Shown here: positions 1-8,525 of the stretch, piece after piece
How positions within the stretch are numbered: the first letter of the stretch is position 1
Layout of the letters: each line of letters opens with the position of its first letter
Assembly (NCBI GenBank): GCA_910585665.1
Contig: CAJUFI010000019.1
Span: forward strand, 1 to 64,000
Source of the DNA: an uncultured Acetatifactor sp.
GTDB taxonomy: Bacteria > Bacillota > Clostridia > Lachnospirales > Lachnospiraceae
DNA: 64,000 nt
Direction of reading: 5' to 3'
The notes under the pieces: generated by a model
Database searches by the model: none
The model's input: only the letters and a program-made list of their open reading frames with translations
What the model was told of the DNA's origin: nothing
Position numbers and translations under genes: made by a program

Positions 1-81
1 AGGCACGCCCAGCTCCTTTGCCCCGCCGATTACAGCCATCAGGCTCTCCAGGTTGTGCTTGCTCAGAATTTTTTCTCGACA
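1..81 (-). pseudogene. Possible end fragment of a gene running off the left edge
   Basis: On the minus strand an open frame reads through the left window edge with a protein-like segment (…LSKHNLESLMAVIGG… followed by AKELGVP). No convincing start codon with a ribosome site lies upstream, and the DNA just upstream is AT-rich and non-coding. It may be a piece of a broken gene or the internal part of a gene whose start was lost. The short segment vaguely resembles helical parts of DsrE-like proteins, but this is too weak for a name. It is recorded only because the composition differs from the neighbouring AT-rich DNA. Confidence 0.2.
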
Positions 82-118
82 TTTCCATTTATGCAGCAAT
101 GCTCATGATTTGGGACGC

Positions 119-155
119 AAAAAAACGCATGGTTTACAATTTACTGTTCCATGCG
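119..155 (-). terminator. Intrinsic terminator-like hairpin
   Basis: Read on the minus strand, CGCATGG (155-149) pairs perfectly with CCATGCG (132-126) around a 16-base loop and is followed by seven T residues. This has the form of a Rho-independent terminator for leftward transcription. It would stop reading from the Rpn fragment at 318-617, leaving the left-edge fragment without an upstream promoter. Confidence 0.5.
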
Positions 156-317
156 CCTTTACCAATGCGTCCTATGGACGCTATGTTATTATGATATGAT
201 ATTATACGCGTGAGTGCATTCATTTGCCGCTTTCTTCCCAGGTTTTACAGAAGCGTTCTCTCGTTATACATTTACGTTGGCAAATGTTATTGAGCGTGAG
301 TATAAATGAATTCTTGT
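156..317. other. AT-rich spacer with no recognisable gene
   Basis: This stretch is clearly richer in A and T than the rest of the window and has no frame with a ribosome site. Short TATAAT-like strings occur (for instance around 195-212), but no -35 partner was convincing. It separates two gene fragments and looks like decaying DNA. Confidence 0.4.
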
Positions 318-617
318 CTATGCCAACTGCATAATATCTACTTTCAATCTCTTTAATTCATCAAGCGGTATTGACGGAACACATAATGCGATATCTTCAA
401 GTGAAAACTTCCCCATTTTAATCATTCTTTCCGCTGTTTCTCTCGCCTCTCTATGGGTAGCATTATCATCAATATCCTTTGCATACGCTTCTAAAACCTG
501 CTCATCATCAAACAATGTCATCATAATGTCCACAACCTCCTGTTCTTTACTATACAAAAAACCGCCTGTCTTTACAATAAAATTCACATTAAATTTCTCG
601 TTCTGAAGCTCCCTCAA
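318..617 (-). pseudogene. C-terminal fragment of a Rpn/PD-(D/E)XK nuclease family protein
   Basis: The 99-codon frame encodes a segment typical of the C-terminal third of Rpn-family recombination-promoting nucleases (putative transposase family): a charged helical stretch with THREARETAERMIKMGKFS, ending in the short conserved block DIALCVPSIPLDEL. The N-terminal PD-(D/E)XK nuclease core is missing. The frame can only start at a TTG, and an in-frame stop lies three codons upstream of it. A 5'-truncated remnant is therefore likely. A second, longer and frameshifted member of the family lies at 18836-19767. These genes are common and often decayed in Lachnospiraceae. Family assignment is from pattern recognition only. 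Confidence 0.6.
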
Positions 618-746
618 GGTTTGTTATAGCCGATTACCTCGGTATACGCTAATCCTAAACTCAGCCTTCGGCTGGGTTTGCGGTCATTGCTGTCATCCAT
701 CCCAATATTGCTTTTTACTTTTTCATGTGATATATAACAGCCGTTA

Positions 747-1166
747 ATGGAAGAAAGCTATATCCTGTCCGCCGCCAACTTAATGCAGACAATCGCATCC
801 TATCTCTGCATGGAGCGGCTTGCCACCCTGCGGCATGAAGACCTGCCTGTACAGATTGACAACTATATCCAGGAGCATTTCTCAGAGGATCTGGATGCAA
901 AAGATATCTGCTCCCATTTTCAGATTGGAAAGACCAGACTCTATGAAATCGCAAAAGAAAGCTACGGCATGGGCATTGCCGAAGTCATACGCCTGAGGCG
1001 CATAGAAAAAGCCAAATCGCTGCTCCTGCATTCTCCCGAATTCAGTCTCAGCGAAGTGGCTTCTCTGTGCGGTTTCCATGACTATAACTACTTTATTACC
1101 GTTTTCAAGAAAATAACCGGCACATCTCCCAGGCAGTTTGGCCGGGGCGGGGGAACCTGCTGCTAA
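747..1166 (+). pseudogene. AraC-family regulator, N-terminally truncated
   Basis: The 139-residue product contains a complete AraC/XylS DNA-binding region: a first helix-turn-helix around DLDAKDICSHFQIGKTRLYE and a second around FSLSEVASLCGFHDYNYF, ending in the usual FKKITGTSPRQF block. Upstream of the start, the frame is closed by TAA four codons earlier. The first 30 residues resemble the end of a PocR-type sensory domain, so the sensor part appears deleted. There is no strong ribosome site before the ATG. The last four bases overlap the 3' end of the convergent glycoside hydrolase gene. If it is expressed at all, the product would be a DNA-binding domain without its ligand-sensing half. 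Confidence 0.65.
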
Positions 1167-2686
1167 TCCACTTTCCGCGCCAGAACCGCCGTCCCTTCCT
1201 TGCCGGGAAGCGTCAGCTTCGTCTTCCCGCTGGCGTTCTCCAACAGCACCGTCCTGGTCATGTCCCAGGTGTCGATCAGCTCCACCCTGTACTTATGGGC
1301 CTCCGGAAGCTCCAGCACATCCTCCGCACAGGTGCGCAGGTCATAGAAGGTCAGATAAGCCTCCTGGCCGCAGTGCCCCTGGTATACGAACTCGCTGTTG
1401 CAAAAATCCACCAGCTCATCCCCCATCCGCAGCATCGCCTTCACAAAGGGCTCGCCCTGCTGCAGAAGCTGTTCCTTCTCCCCATCTGACACATGTGTCA
1501 TTTTCATGATCCAGCTTTCAACAGGCTCGATAGGCCCCGGAAGCTCCTCCACGATTCCTTTCAGGAACCCGATACGCGCCGGGCTCTCCCCTTTCAGCCT
1601 GCCGCCCCTGCTCCACCACAGGACATCCTGCCCCGGGTCCAGGAAAGTCTCTCCGTGGGTGCAGTAGCCGCCCATGGTGACCACGCGCCAGAACCGGTTC
1701 GTCATCTCCCGGCCGGAAATGCTCCCCCAGATATGCTGGATATTCCCTTCATAGCAGCACTCGTCAATCACCACAGGCTTCTGATACTGCCTGCGCCACC
1801 GGGCAACCTTGTTCAGCACCTTGGACTGGATACAGGCGTGGGTCACGTTAGGCCTGGTAAAATCCCAGTTTTTGAAGCAGTTGTGGTTGGACAGCAGATG
1901 GCGGTAAGGGTCCTTCGCCGCCACAAACTCCTCAATCTCTTCCCAATCCTCTATAGACTTGGCCCCGCACAGGTCATATTCGTTGGCCAGGCTCCACCAC
2001 ACATTGGGGAACGCCGCCAGACGGCGGAGCAGATAATCCAGATAGACCAGGTTGTCCTTCTGGGGCATGGCAGCAAAGCCCCACCGGTCATAGGGATGGA
2101 ACAGGATCAGATCCGCCTGGATCCCCATCCTCCCCAGCCGCGCCAATATCCCCTCCAGCCTCTCCCAGAAGGCAAAACAGGGGCGGTCCACATCCCAGCT
2201 GCCATCCTCCCTCTTTTCAAAGGCAAAGCAGGGGGGCTCGTTGTGGTTAAAATCGTAATGCTTGGGGAACACGCAGAAGCGCACCTTATTAAAGGGAGCT
2301 GCCTTCAGGCTCTCCATGGTCTGCGCCACCAGCCGATCCTCCTGATGCATCAGCGCATAGACCGTGGTGCCGAAGGGATAGAACAGCGTGCCGTCCTCAT
2401 AGGCAAAATGCATGCCCTCCGCCCCCACCATGCCATGGCAGGACTCAGCCGCGCTCTCGCACAGGGCCTCCCCTTCCTGTTCCGCGACGCCAGTCACCTT
2501 CCAGGAATAGCTCCCCGCTTTCTCCGGCAGGAACCGCACCTTGTAGACGCCGTCCCCCGCGTAAAAGCCCTTCACCACCTTCTCCTCGCCTCCGCAGCAA
2601 AATACCGCCTCCAGATCAATGTCCGCAAAAGAACCTTCCGGCTGCGCTCCCTGAAAACTCAGTTCAAACATTTCATACTGTCTCAT
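1163..2686 (-). CDS. Putative glycoside hydrolase (DUF5060 / DUF5605 type)
   Basis: The 507-residue cytoplasmic protein (no signal peptide) starts with an immunoglobulin-like DUF5060 domain (about 1-75). A TIM-barrel of the DUF4038/apiosidase-like clan follows (about 95-420), with a small C-terminal beta domain (DUF5605) at the end. In the barrel, WWSLANEYD places Glu236 at the expected acid/base position at the end of strand 4, and PVVIDE places Glu309 at the expected nucleophile position at the end of strand 7. The family acts on plant or host glycans, but the substrate cannot be told from sequence. The start is supported by AGGAGG about eight bases before ATG. It follows the hydrolase-like gene at 3075-5189 in the same direction across a 388-base gap holding a repeat structure. 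Confidence 0.75.
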   Translation of the reverse strand: MRQYEMFELSFQGAQPEGSFADIDLEAVFCCGGEEKVVKGFYAGDGVYKVRFLPEKAGSYSWKVTGVAEQEGEALCESAAESCHGMVGAEGMHFAYEDGTLFYPFGTTVYALMHQEDRLVAQTMESLKAAPFNKVRFCVFPKHYDFNHNEPPCFAFEKREDGSWDVDRPCFAFWERLEGILARLGRMGIQADLILFHPYDRWGFAAMPQKDNLVYLDYLLRRLAAFPNVWWSLANEYDLCGAKSIEDWEEIEEFVAAKDPYRHLLSNHNCFKNWDFTRPNVTHACIQSKVLNKVARWRRQYQKPVVIDECCYEGNIQHIWGSISGREMTNRFWRVVTMGGYCTHGETFLDPGQDVLWWSRGGRLKGESPARIGFLKGIVEELPGPIEPVESWIMKMTHVSDGEKEQLLQQGEPFVKAMLRMGDELVDFCNSEFVYQGHCGQEAYLTFYDLRTCAEDVLELPEAHKYRVELIDTWDMTRTVLLENASGKTKLTLPGKEGTAVLARKVD

Positions 2687-3074
2687 GTCTCATTTCCTCC
2701 TATTCCAGTACCGTCTCTGCACTACGGTGCCCTTATAGGGGAATGAAATTTCATCTGCAAAGTGCGCAGCTGAATTTTCATTCCGGGCACCTTCGTTCCG
2801 AGACTGTTATAAAATTTCCTCCTATTCCAGTGCCGTCTCCGCACTACGACACCCCTGTACACACCATCCTCACAGCATTCTTCCACCTGCTGCGGATCGA
2901 CTTCCTCTCCTCTTCCTGCATCCGGGGGACCACCCTGCGGTATGCCCTCCACTGACACCTTCATAAACTCCGCCTTTTCTGTTATTGCGGCATTCCCGCA
3001 GCTGCCGCCTTCATGCCATAATCCCTGCAGGGGGACAATAAGCCTGCTGTCTCAGACTTTCATGCTTAAGTTTG
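2687..3074. repeat. Intergenic long imperfect palindrome bounded by 35-bp direct repeats
   Basis: Two 35-bp direct repeats lie at 2692-2726 and 2814-2848, differing at three positions; both contain the complement of the ribosome-site string AGGAGGAAAT. Between them is a large imperfect hairpin. GGTGCCC (2726-2732) pairs with GGGCACC (2785-2791), and a 19-bp arm (2740-2758) pairs with 2766-2784 with two mismatches. The outer bases also pair in part, GTCTC with GAGAC. The rest (2849-3074) shows no gene. The structure sits in the leader of the glycoside hydrolase gene, so it could be a 5'-UTR element or the product of a duplication or small mobile repeat. Confidence 0.6.
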
Positions 3075-5189
3075 TTATTCCTCCACGATCACCCTGGCCC
3101 TGGCCAGATTGCGCACCTGGGTGAAGACATCTCCCCTGTCCCCGTTCCTCTGGCTCTTTACGGAAGCCGTCGCAAAGTAGGTGCCGGGCCTGTCATAGGA
3201 AGTCTGCACCACGGCCCTGCCCGCCTGCAGGCCCTCCTCCGTGACGTAGGTCTCCAACGCCCCTTCCACCCTCTCGGAACGTCCCTGCGCCAGAAAGGCC
3301 ATGCTGTCCCCGCTTTCTATCTTCTTCGCGTAGGTGCCGAACATGGGGTCGGAGAAGGAGAATTTGATTTCCGTCACTATCCCTGCGCCCTGGGGCACCT
3401 GGGCCGTGGCTTCCAGGGTCACGGCTTCTCCCACCTTCACATGGGCGCATGCCCCGCCGTTGGCGGCCAGGGTGATTACGGGCTGTAGTCCTTTCCTCTC
3501 CTTTGCCGTCTCCGCGATATGGACGCAGCCGCCTTCCATTTCATACACAGAGGACTGCCTGGGCTCTATGCCCCGCTCCACCCAGTCGCTGATATCCAGC
3601 AGGGCCTGCTTGAGCCCGCCCAGATAGTTTACGATCATATCCGTATCCAGAGCGGACACATCCCCATGGAGGCACCTGTCGTAATAGTAGATCCGGAAAT
3701 CATCCTCGTTTCCCTTGGCCCTGCGCACCTGGTTCCTGTACCAGTCGCCGCACCAGGGGCAGGTGGACTCGTCCATCAGGGACTGGGTCAGGATTACCTT
3801 GCCCTGGATGGTTCCCTCCTGGACCGTACCCGTGCCGCAGAAGCCGGGCCCCATGATGTCGTCCCTCTGAGGGATGGCAGGGGTGCCGTCCGCCTTACGG
3901 AACTGATCCCACGCGTGGAAGGCTGCATCCGGCGGAACCTGGTGGCGGTAATAGGACTGGACCGCTATGTAATCGGAATTGTCCAATGTCACCACATCCC
4001 CGGGACGGATGGACTTCAGTACCGATTCCATGTCATCCATGCCATAGCACATGCCGATGGTGATGCAGTTGCCCCTGATATCCCCCAAAAGCATATTCTT
4101 TCCTGCCGCCCCGCCGGTCTCGAAGCCGATGTTGACCCCCTTCAGATACAGATTCTCCCCCTGGGGGACCTCCTCCAGCTCAATCCAGGCGCCGCCCCCG
4201 TCCACCAGGGATTTCTTCCAGGCGGTATCCACGCCGTTGGAATATTCTCCGGTCTCCTCCGCCTTCTCTCCCGGCAGATGGACGCTCACCACACGGCTCC
4301 TAGACTGCAGCCTGTCCCGGAGGGCGTTGCTGCCCGGCTCCGTGCCCAGATAGCCGGGCTTCTCCCAGAAATCCCTGAAATACTGAGGGTCCTTCTGCCT
4401 GATCCCGGGCATCAGCACAGGCAGGGAACCGTCGTCCCAGCGTCCCGCCGCCTCCATGAACCAGGCCCTGGGCGGGAAGCCCATGAGGGTGATCTCCCTC
4501 AGCATCTTCGCCTCATCCTCCGTCAGGCCCTCATACATATCCCCGCTGCCCCCGGCATCCAGGGCGTCCACGATCTTCCCCACCGCATGGCGCAGCGTCC
4601 GCATCCCCTGTACGTGGAGCGTGATGGTATTAGGCAGGGAATATGGCGACCCGATGACGAAAGGGCAGGCCCCGTCCCAGGCGTTGGTGTTCTCGATGCA
4701 GGCAATGGTCTTGTAGCCTCCCCCGCTGCCGCCGAAGACATAGCCGTAGGGCCTGCCGCAGCCGTAATACTCCCGGGCCACCTGGCGGGAATACTCCGCT
4801 GCCGCCGCGCTGGATTTCCAGATTTTATGAGGTTCCGGATGGCCTCCGAAGGCTGCGGCGGACTCCATATTGGTCTCGATAAAGTAAGCGCCGTTCTGCA
4901 GGCAGAAGGCGATGGTGTCGTCCTCGCCGCTCCTTCCCAGGGAGGCAACCTCCTCGTCCGGCCCCGGGAACGGACACAGATACTGATAGAACCGCCCCCT
5001 GAAATCCTCCTTCACAGGAAAACAGAACACGAATTTCGCCCTGGTGCCCTCAAATCCCCCATGTACATAGCGGAAGGGCTTCCTGCTCCCGTCCGGCATG
5101 TCGCGCTGCCTCATCTCGTCCGCATCAATGTAGGGCTTTCCATAATAAGCATCCTTTTTCGCATCATAGATTACTTTTTTGCCACTCAT
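3075..5189 (-). CDS. Putative alpha/beta-hydrolase-like protein of unknown substrate
   Basis: The 704-residue protein has no signal peptide or membrane segment. GGSGGGYK around residues 153-160 (Ser155) fits a nucleophile elbow of the alpha/beta-hydrolase fold, and the region before it (EYSRQVAREYYG) is the helix that usually precedes it in tannase and feruloyl-esterase-like enzymes. The last ~120 residues (from about 580) look like a beta-sandwich domain (…VGEAVTLEATAQVP…, …YDRPGTYFATASV), as in PKD or Ig-like modules. A role in releasing acyl groups from glycans would suit the neighbouring glycoside hydrolase, but this is inference. The start has a good ribosome site (GAGGAGG, about six bases before ATG). 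No family name can be given with confidence. Confidence 0.55.
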   Translation of the reverse strand: MSGKKVIYDAKKDAYYGKPYIDADEMRQRDMPDGSRKPFRYVHGGFEGTRAKFVFCFPVKEDFRGRFYQYLCPFPGPDEEVASLGRSGEDDTIAFCLQNGAYFIETNMESAAAFGGHPEPHKIWKSSAAAAEYSRQVAREYYGCGRPYGYVFGGSGGGYKTIACIENTNAWDGACPFVIGSPYSLPNTITLHVQGMRTLRHAVGKIVDALDAGGSGDMYEGLTEDEAKMLREITLMGFPPRAWFMEAAGRWDDGSLPVLMPGIRQKDPQYFRDFWEKPGYLGTEPGSNALRDRLQSRSRVVSVHLPGEKAEETGEYSNGVDTAWKKSLVDGGGAWIELEEVPQGENLYLKGVNIGFETGGAAGKNMLLGDIRGNCITIGMCYGMDDMESVLKSIRPGDVVTLDNSDYIAVQSYYRHQVPPDAAFHAWDQFRKADGTPAIPQRDDIMGPGFCGTGTVQEGTIQGKVILTQSLMDESTCPWCGDWYRNQVRRAKGNEDDFRIYYYDRCLHGDVSALDTDMIVNYLGGLKQALLDISDWVERGIEPRQSSVYEMEGGCVHIAETAKERKGLQPVITLAANGGACAHVKVGEAVTLEATAQVPQGAGIVTEIKFSFSDPMFGTYAKKIESGDSMAFLAQGRSERVEGALETYVTEEGLQAGRAVVQTSYDRPGTYFATASVKSQRNGDRGDVFTQVRNLARARVIVEE

Positions 5190-5353
5190 GACATTTACCT
5201 CCTCGCCAGCCTGAGATCTCAGTTTCCGTTCTTCTGTCTTTATTCTATCCGTTTTGTCCCCTCCGGAAAATAAGAAATCCGACGGATACTATCACAAATC
5301 CGATTTCCCCGGCTGTGCGGCATAAGGCTTCCCGCCGTCTGGCCGATTAGCCC

Positions 5354-5914
5354 TTACTGAAAAAGCTCCCTGTTCGGCCTGTATTCCGCCACAACGATCC
5401 GCTCCATCTCCTCCGGGCTCTCCTGGCAGCCCCTTCTGATCCATCTGCGGATGACCGCCGACAGCCCCTCCGTGAAAAAGGTCTGGTGATAGAGCAGCTC
5501 CTCTCTGGAGGCATACCCCATGACCGGCATAATCCTGTCGATATTGTCCTTCAGCTCCGCCGGCAGCCTGTCATACGTCAGATCCATTTTGCCCAGGGCG
5601 TCCATATATGTGCAGAAAAAAGCCCTGTGCTTCTGAATCAGTTCAAACAGATGGCGGAATCCCCCCGGACGCATTCCCTTTCCCTCTTCCACAAACAGGC
5701 CGACCACCTGCCGGTACATTTCCGTTACCAGATGCTCCATCAAATCCGCCACATCCTTATAATGCACATAAAAGGTCGTCCTGTGAATTTCCGCCCGTTT
5801 ACAGATCTCGCTCACCGAGATGCGGCTGATATCTTTCTCCTTCAACAGATTCAGGAAGACATACTTTATCCTGTTCTCCGTCTCCACCGCGCGCTGATTT
5901 CCCTTTGTGTTCAT
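5354..5914 (-). CDS. TetR/AcrR-family transcriptional regulator
   Basis: The 186-residue protein starts at the ATG at 5914, preceded by GAGAGGAG seven bases upstream; the open frame continues upstream only because it runs through a tandem repeat array. Residues 8-60 form a TetR-type helix-turn-helix (ISRISVSEICKRAEIHRTTFYVHY). The remainder is helical, ligand-binding type, with the TetR_C_33-like region of Lachnospiraceae regulators. The gene is divergent from the MATE exporter at 6527, a standard arrangement in which the regulator represses the exporter. Its leader contains a 40-bp tandem array of about 5.8 copies, which is unusual. Confidence 0.85.
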   Translation of the reverse strand: MNTKGNQRAVETENRIKYVFLNLLKEKDISRISVSEICKRAEIHRTTFYVHYKDVADLMEHLVTEMYRQVVGLFVEEGKGMRPGGFRHLFELIQKHRAFFCTYMDALGKMDLTYDRLPAELKDNIDRIMPVMGYASREELLYHQTFFTEGLSAVIRRWIRRGCQESPEEMERIVVAEYRPNRELFQ

Positions 5915-5970
5915 ATTCCGCTCCTCTCTTCGTCTTATGGCCGCCTCTCCCAAAAGCTCCCCTTGAATCT

Positions 5971-6204
5971 CCCTCTGTTGCCCCAATTCCGGAATGCTTC
6001 CATTAAACCATCCTCCACTGCCGAAATTCCGCAATGCTTCCATTGACCCCTCCTCCGTTGCCCCAATTCCGGAATCCTTCCATTGACCCCTCCTCCGTTG
6101 CCCCAATTCCGGAATCCTTCCATTGACCCCTCCTCCGTTGCCCCAATTCCGCAATGTTTCCATTGACCCCTCCTCTGTTGCCGCAATTCCGGAATGCTTC
6201 CATT
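5971..6204. repeat. Tandem array with 40-bp unit in the tetR leader
   Basis: A 40-bp unit recurs without spacers, with full copies at 5981-6020, 6021-6060, 6061-6100, 6101-6140 and 6141-6180 and partial copies at 5971-5980 and 6181-6204. Units at 6061 and 6101 are identical; outer ones differ by a few bases. Most units carry the palindrome ATTCCGGAAT. On the minus strand each unit reads GGAGGAGGGGTCAATGG, that is, a ribosome-site-like sequence followed by ATG. Because 40 is not a multiple of three, successive ATGs fall in different frames. The last unit also forms a perfect 7-bp hairpin (6190-6196 with 6201-6207). Confidence 0.9.
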
Positions 6205-6271
6205 CCGTCGCCCGTCCCCGGGAATTTACGGATTTCTTTTATTATTTCTACACATGTATATAAATTGACGG

Positions 6272-6300
6272 TTGCTATCCGCTTTCCCATTCATTATAAT
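6272..6300 (+). promoter_or_regulatory. Predicted promoter for the MATE exporter
   Basis: TTGCTA (6272-6277) and TATAAT (6295-6300) are separated by 17 bases, a good match to the housekeeping sigma consensus. About 220 bases of leader then precede the exporter start. Just downstream, TTGATT and AATCAA form an interrupted inverted repeat around 6324-6350 that could be a TetR operator; this is only a suggestion. Confidence 0.5.
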
Positions 6301-6526
6301 AAAAATACATTCATTCGACAAGTGTTGATTTATACAGCACATCAATCAAAGATCGGCTTTGCAAGCACGGCACAAAGCCAACTGCGTTGACTTGGCCCAT
6401 TGCGCGCGGGAAGAAAATCTGCGGTAATCCAAAATGATAGACCGTCAGCCATAATGCCTGCCTTAAACGGATCCGCGGATTCTGCCGGTCTTGAGCATAA
6501 AAGAAAAAGAGAAAGGAAGAACTCTT

Positions 6527-7876
6527 ATGAATCGAAATCAGGAAATACTGGAAAAAGCTTCTTATCCCAGATTATTGCTGAACTTAAGCCTGCCCGCAGT
6601 GGTCATCATGCTGGTGATGGTGGTCTACAATATGGCGGATACCTTCTTCATCGGCCAGACCAACGACCCGTCCAAGATTGCCGCCATCTCCCTGTGCTCC
6701 CCCATGTTCTCCATCCTCTCAGGGCTGGGAACCCTGCTCGGCAGCGGCGGCTGTACCGCCATCTCCCTGGCTCTCGGGAAAAAGGATACGGAGACCGTGA
6801 AACGCTATTCCTCCTTCTGCTGCTTTGCGGCTCTTGTCCTGGGCATGGCGTTTCTGTTGTCGGTCAATCTCCTTCTCGCCCCCATCTGCGGCCTGTTGGG
6901 AGCGGACGCGGACACCATGGCAGACGCGGTGCGCTACCTGCGCGTCATCGCCCTGGGCGCCCCCTTTATCATGTTCAACAATGTGTTCGCCAATGTGATC
7001 CGAGCCGACGGCGCCGCCAGGGAATCCATGATCGCCAACTGCGCCGGCACCATCTCCAATATCGCCCTGGACGCCCTGTTCATACTGGTTTTTTCCTGGG
7101 ACGTGGCCGGGGCCGCCTGGGCCACCGTGCTCGGCAACTGCGTCAGCTGCCTTTATCTGCTGTACTATATGACGAGGAAGCAGCCCCTCCTCTCCCTGTC
7201 CCCGAAGCAGTTCTCCCTGCGCCCGGAAGTCTCCTGGACCGTGGTATCCCTGGGCCTTCCCATGGCCTGCAGCACCCTTCTGATGAGCCTGTCCCATATC
7301 ATCGCCAACCGCATGGTCATCGGCTACGGTTCCGTGGCGCTGGCCGCCCAGGGGGTATCCGGCAAAATCGGCATGGTCATCACTATGCTGGCCATGGGCA
7401 TCTGCATGGGCCTACAGCCTGCTATCTCCTATAATTTCGGGGCAGACAATCTAAAGCGCATGAAACAGATCATCCGCAGCACGGCGGTCTTTACGGTATG
7501 CCTGGGCAGCGTTCTCACCATTCTGTGCTATCTGGGCAGAAACGTCATCATCTCCGCCTTCATCGACAATGAGGAGGTTATCGCCTACGGGCAGGTATTC
7601 GTATTTGCCTCCATCATCATCGGGCCCTTTTACGGTCTCTACCAGCTCTGCCAGACCTTTCTGCAGTCAACGGGAAAGGCCTCCTATGCCAGCCTGGTGG
7701 CCCTGATGGACAAGGGACTGTTCTATCTTCCGCTGCTCTTTCTCCTGAGCAGGACCTTCGGCCTCTACGGCATCATCTTCACCAGCGCCGCCACCCTTTT
7801 CCTGTCCCTGGCGGCCGGCATTGCCTTCAGCCTGATCTGGAACCGGAAAATCAGCGCTTCTGCCGGGAAGCGCTGA
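6527..7876 (+). CDS. MATE-family efflux transporter
   Basis: The 449-residue protein has about twelve hydrophobic segments in two similar halves, as in MATE cation-coupled exporters. The opening block (LLNLSLPAVVIMLVMVVYNMADTFFIGQ) and the internal MVIGYGSVALAAQGVSGK are characteristic of the family (DinF/NorM-type clade of Firmicutes). The start at 6527 is chosen because AAAGGAAG lies at the right distance; an in-frame TTG at 6491 has none. It probably exports drugs or metabolites across the membrane under control of the divergent TetR protein. Length is normal for the family. Confidence 0.9.
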   Translation: MNRNQEILEKASYPRLLLNLSLPAVVIMLVMVVYNMADTFFIGQTNDPSKIAAISLCSPMFSILSGLGTLLGSGGCTAISLALGKKDTETVKRYSSFCCFAALVLGMAFLLSVNLLLAPICGLLGADADTMADAVRYLRVIALGAPFIMFNNVFANVIRADGAARESMIANCAGTISNIALDALFILVFSWDVAGAAWATVLGNCVSCLYLLYYMTRKQPLLSLSPKQFSLRPEVSWTVVSLGLPMACSTLLMSLSHIIANRMVIGYGSVALAAQGVSGKIGMVITMLAMGICMGLQPAISYNFGADNLKRMKQIIRSTAVFTVCLGSVLTILCYLGRNVIISAFIDNEEVIAYGQVFVFASIIIGPFYGLYQLCQTFLQSTGKASYASLVALMDKGLFYLPLLFLLSRTFGLYGIIFTSAATLFLSLAAGIAFSLIWNRKISASAGKR

Positions 7877-7929
7877 CCGATCTCTCATCAGAAGAACTGT
7901 GCATTACAGGCCTGCCCTTCCGCATTTCA

Positions 7930-8187
7930 TCAGCAGAGCTTTCGCGCCCAGTTCCATACATCCGTCCTCCCAAGGACCTGATGTGTCCCCGCAGCGATTC
8001 CTCCCCCCGCCCCCTCTTCCTCGTACATATGGCGCATCAGCGTGGGATGCCCAAAGTGAAAAAACGCACAGTCTTCCAACAGCTTATCCGGAATATCCTC
8101 TGGGCAGAGTGTCAAAGTAATGCCGATTTTTGTTTTCGTCTTCGGAGCGGGCCCTTCCTCACGCCAGGATGACCCCGTATCTGGCAT
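7930..8187 (-). pseudogene. Remnant of a PfkB-family sugar kinase
   Basis: Within this 85-codon frame the segment IGITLTLCPEDIPDKLL, followed shortly by FFHFGHPTLMRHMYEEEG, matches the middle of PfkB-family carbohydrate kinases as found in Lachnospiraceae (the FHFG…TLM block). The flanking residues do not continue the family. The N-terminal substrate-binding region and the C-terminal ATP/anion-hole motif (GAGD) are absent. It is a fragment of about 45 codons. It lies directly downstream of another fragment (subtilase) in the same direction, suggesting that a deletion swept through this 650-base gap. Confidence 0.5.
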
Positions 8188-8236
8188 CTTTTCGTAGGAC
8201 CAAATCGCCGAAAACCCTTTTGTTTCCTGGGCTTTG

Positions 8237-8479
8237 CTAATCTGGCAATACTATAACACATTCCCCCGTATCCAGCACGGCCACCGTCACACCCCGGCCG
8301 TCTGTCCCCTCCGGCGCCTCCCCCGCCACCATTTTCCTCACACGCTGCATCGTCCCAAAACCTTCTTCTGTCCTTAATACATTGTATGCCGGCGCTGCGC
8401 TGTCCGTACGTGAGAGGCTTTTGGCAATTTTTTTGACTAAATCACATTTTTTTGCAAATATGGCTTGAATTATTCCCAA
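8237..8479 (-). pseudogene. Remnant of an S8 (subtilisin-like) peptidase
   Basis: Near its end this 80-codon frame carries GRGVTVAVLDTG, the signature around the catalytic aspartate of S8 peptidases, preceded by a plausible propeptide or linker (…FGTMQRVRKMVAGEAP). The frame stops nine residues after DTG, so the His and Ser catalytic regions are missing. It is the N-terminal relic of a subtilase gene. The promoter-proximal part overlaps the divergent chemoreceptor's promoter region. Confidence 0.55.
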
Positions 8480-8493
8480 ATTTTGTGTAGACT
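8465..8493 (+). promoter_or_regulatory. Possible promoter for the chemoreceptor
   Basis: TTGAAT (8465-8470) and TAGACT (8488-8493) are 17 bases apart, with an AT-rich spacer, about 33 bases before the start codon at 8526. This resembles a housekeeping promoter. No sigma-28 flagellar-type motif was seen. Confidence 0.4.
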
Positions 8494-8525
8494 GAACATA
8501 TTAAGCTTTCAGGAGGAACTCTGAT

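Noticed and set aside
657..679. Hairpin with TTCG-type loop (CAGCCTTCGGCTG) before the AraC fragment
   Set aside because: Short stem without a T run; not convincing as terminator or attenuator.
2722..2964. Small leftward frame of 80 codons in the gap before the glycoside hydrolase
   Set aside because: Spans the palindrome and the direct repeat, has no ribosome site at its start, and is not protein-like.
5211..5222. 12-bp palindrome CTGAGATCTCAG upstream of the hydrolase-like gene
   Set aside because: Short, single, and no clear promoter next to it; could be chance.
3519..5273. Long open frame of 584 codons on the plus strand
   Set aside because: It is the antisense shadow of the 704-residue gene; His/Pro/Leu-rich low-quality protein without ribosome site.
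5971..6204. CRISPR array
   Set aside because: The 40-bp units follow each other without unique spacers, and no cas genes are nearby; it is a plain tandem repeat.
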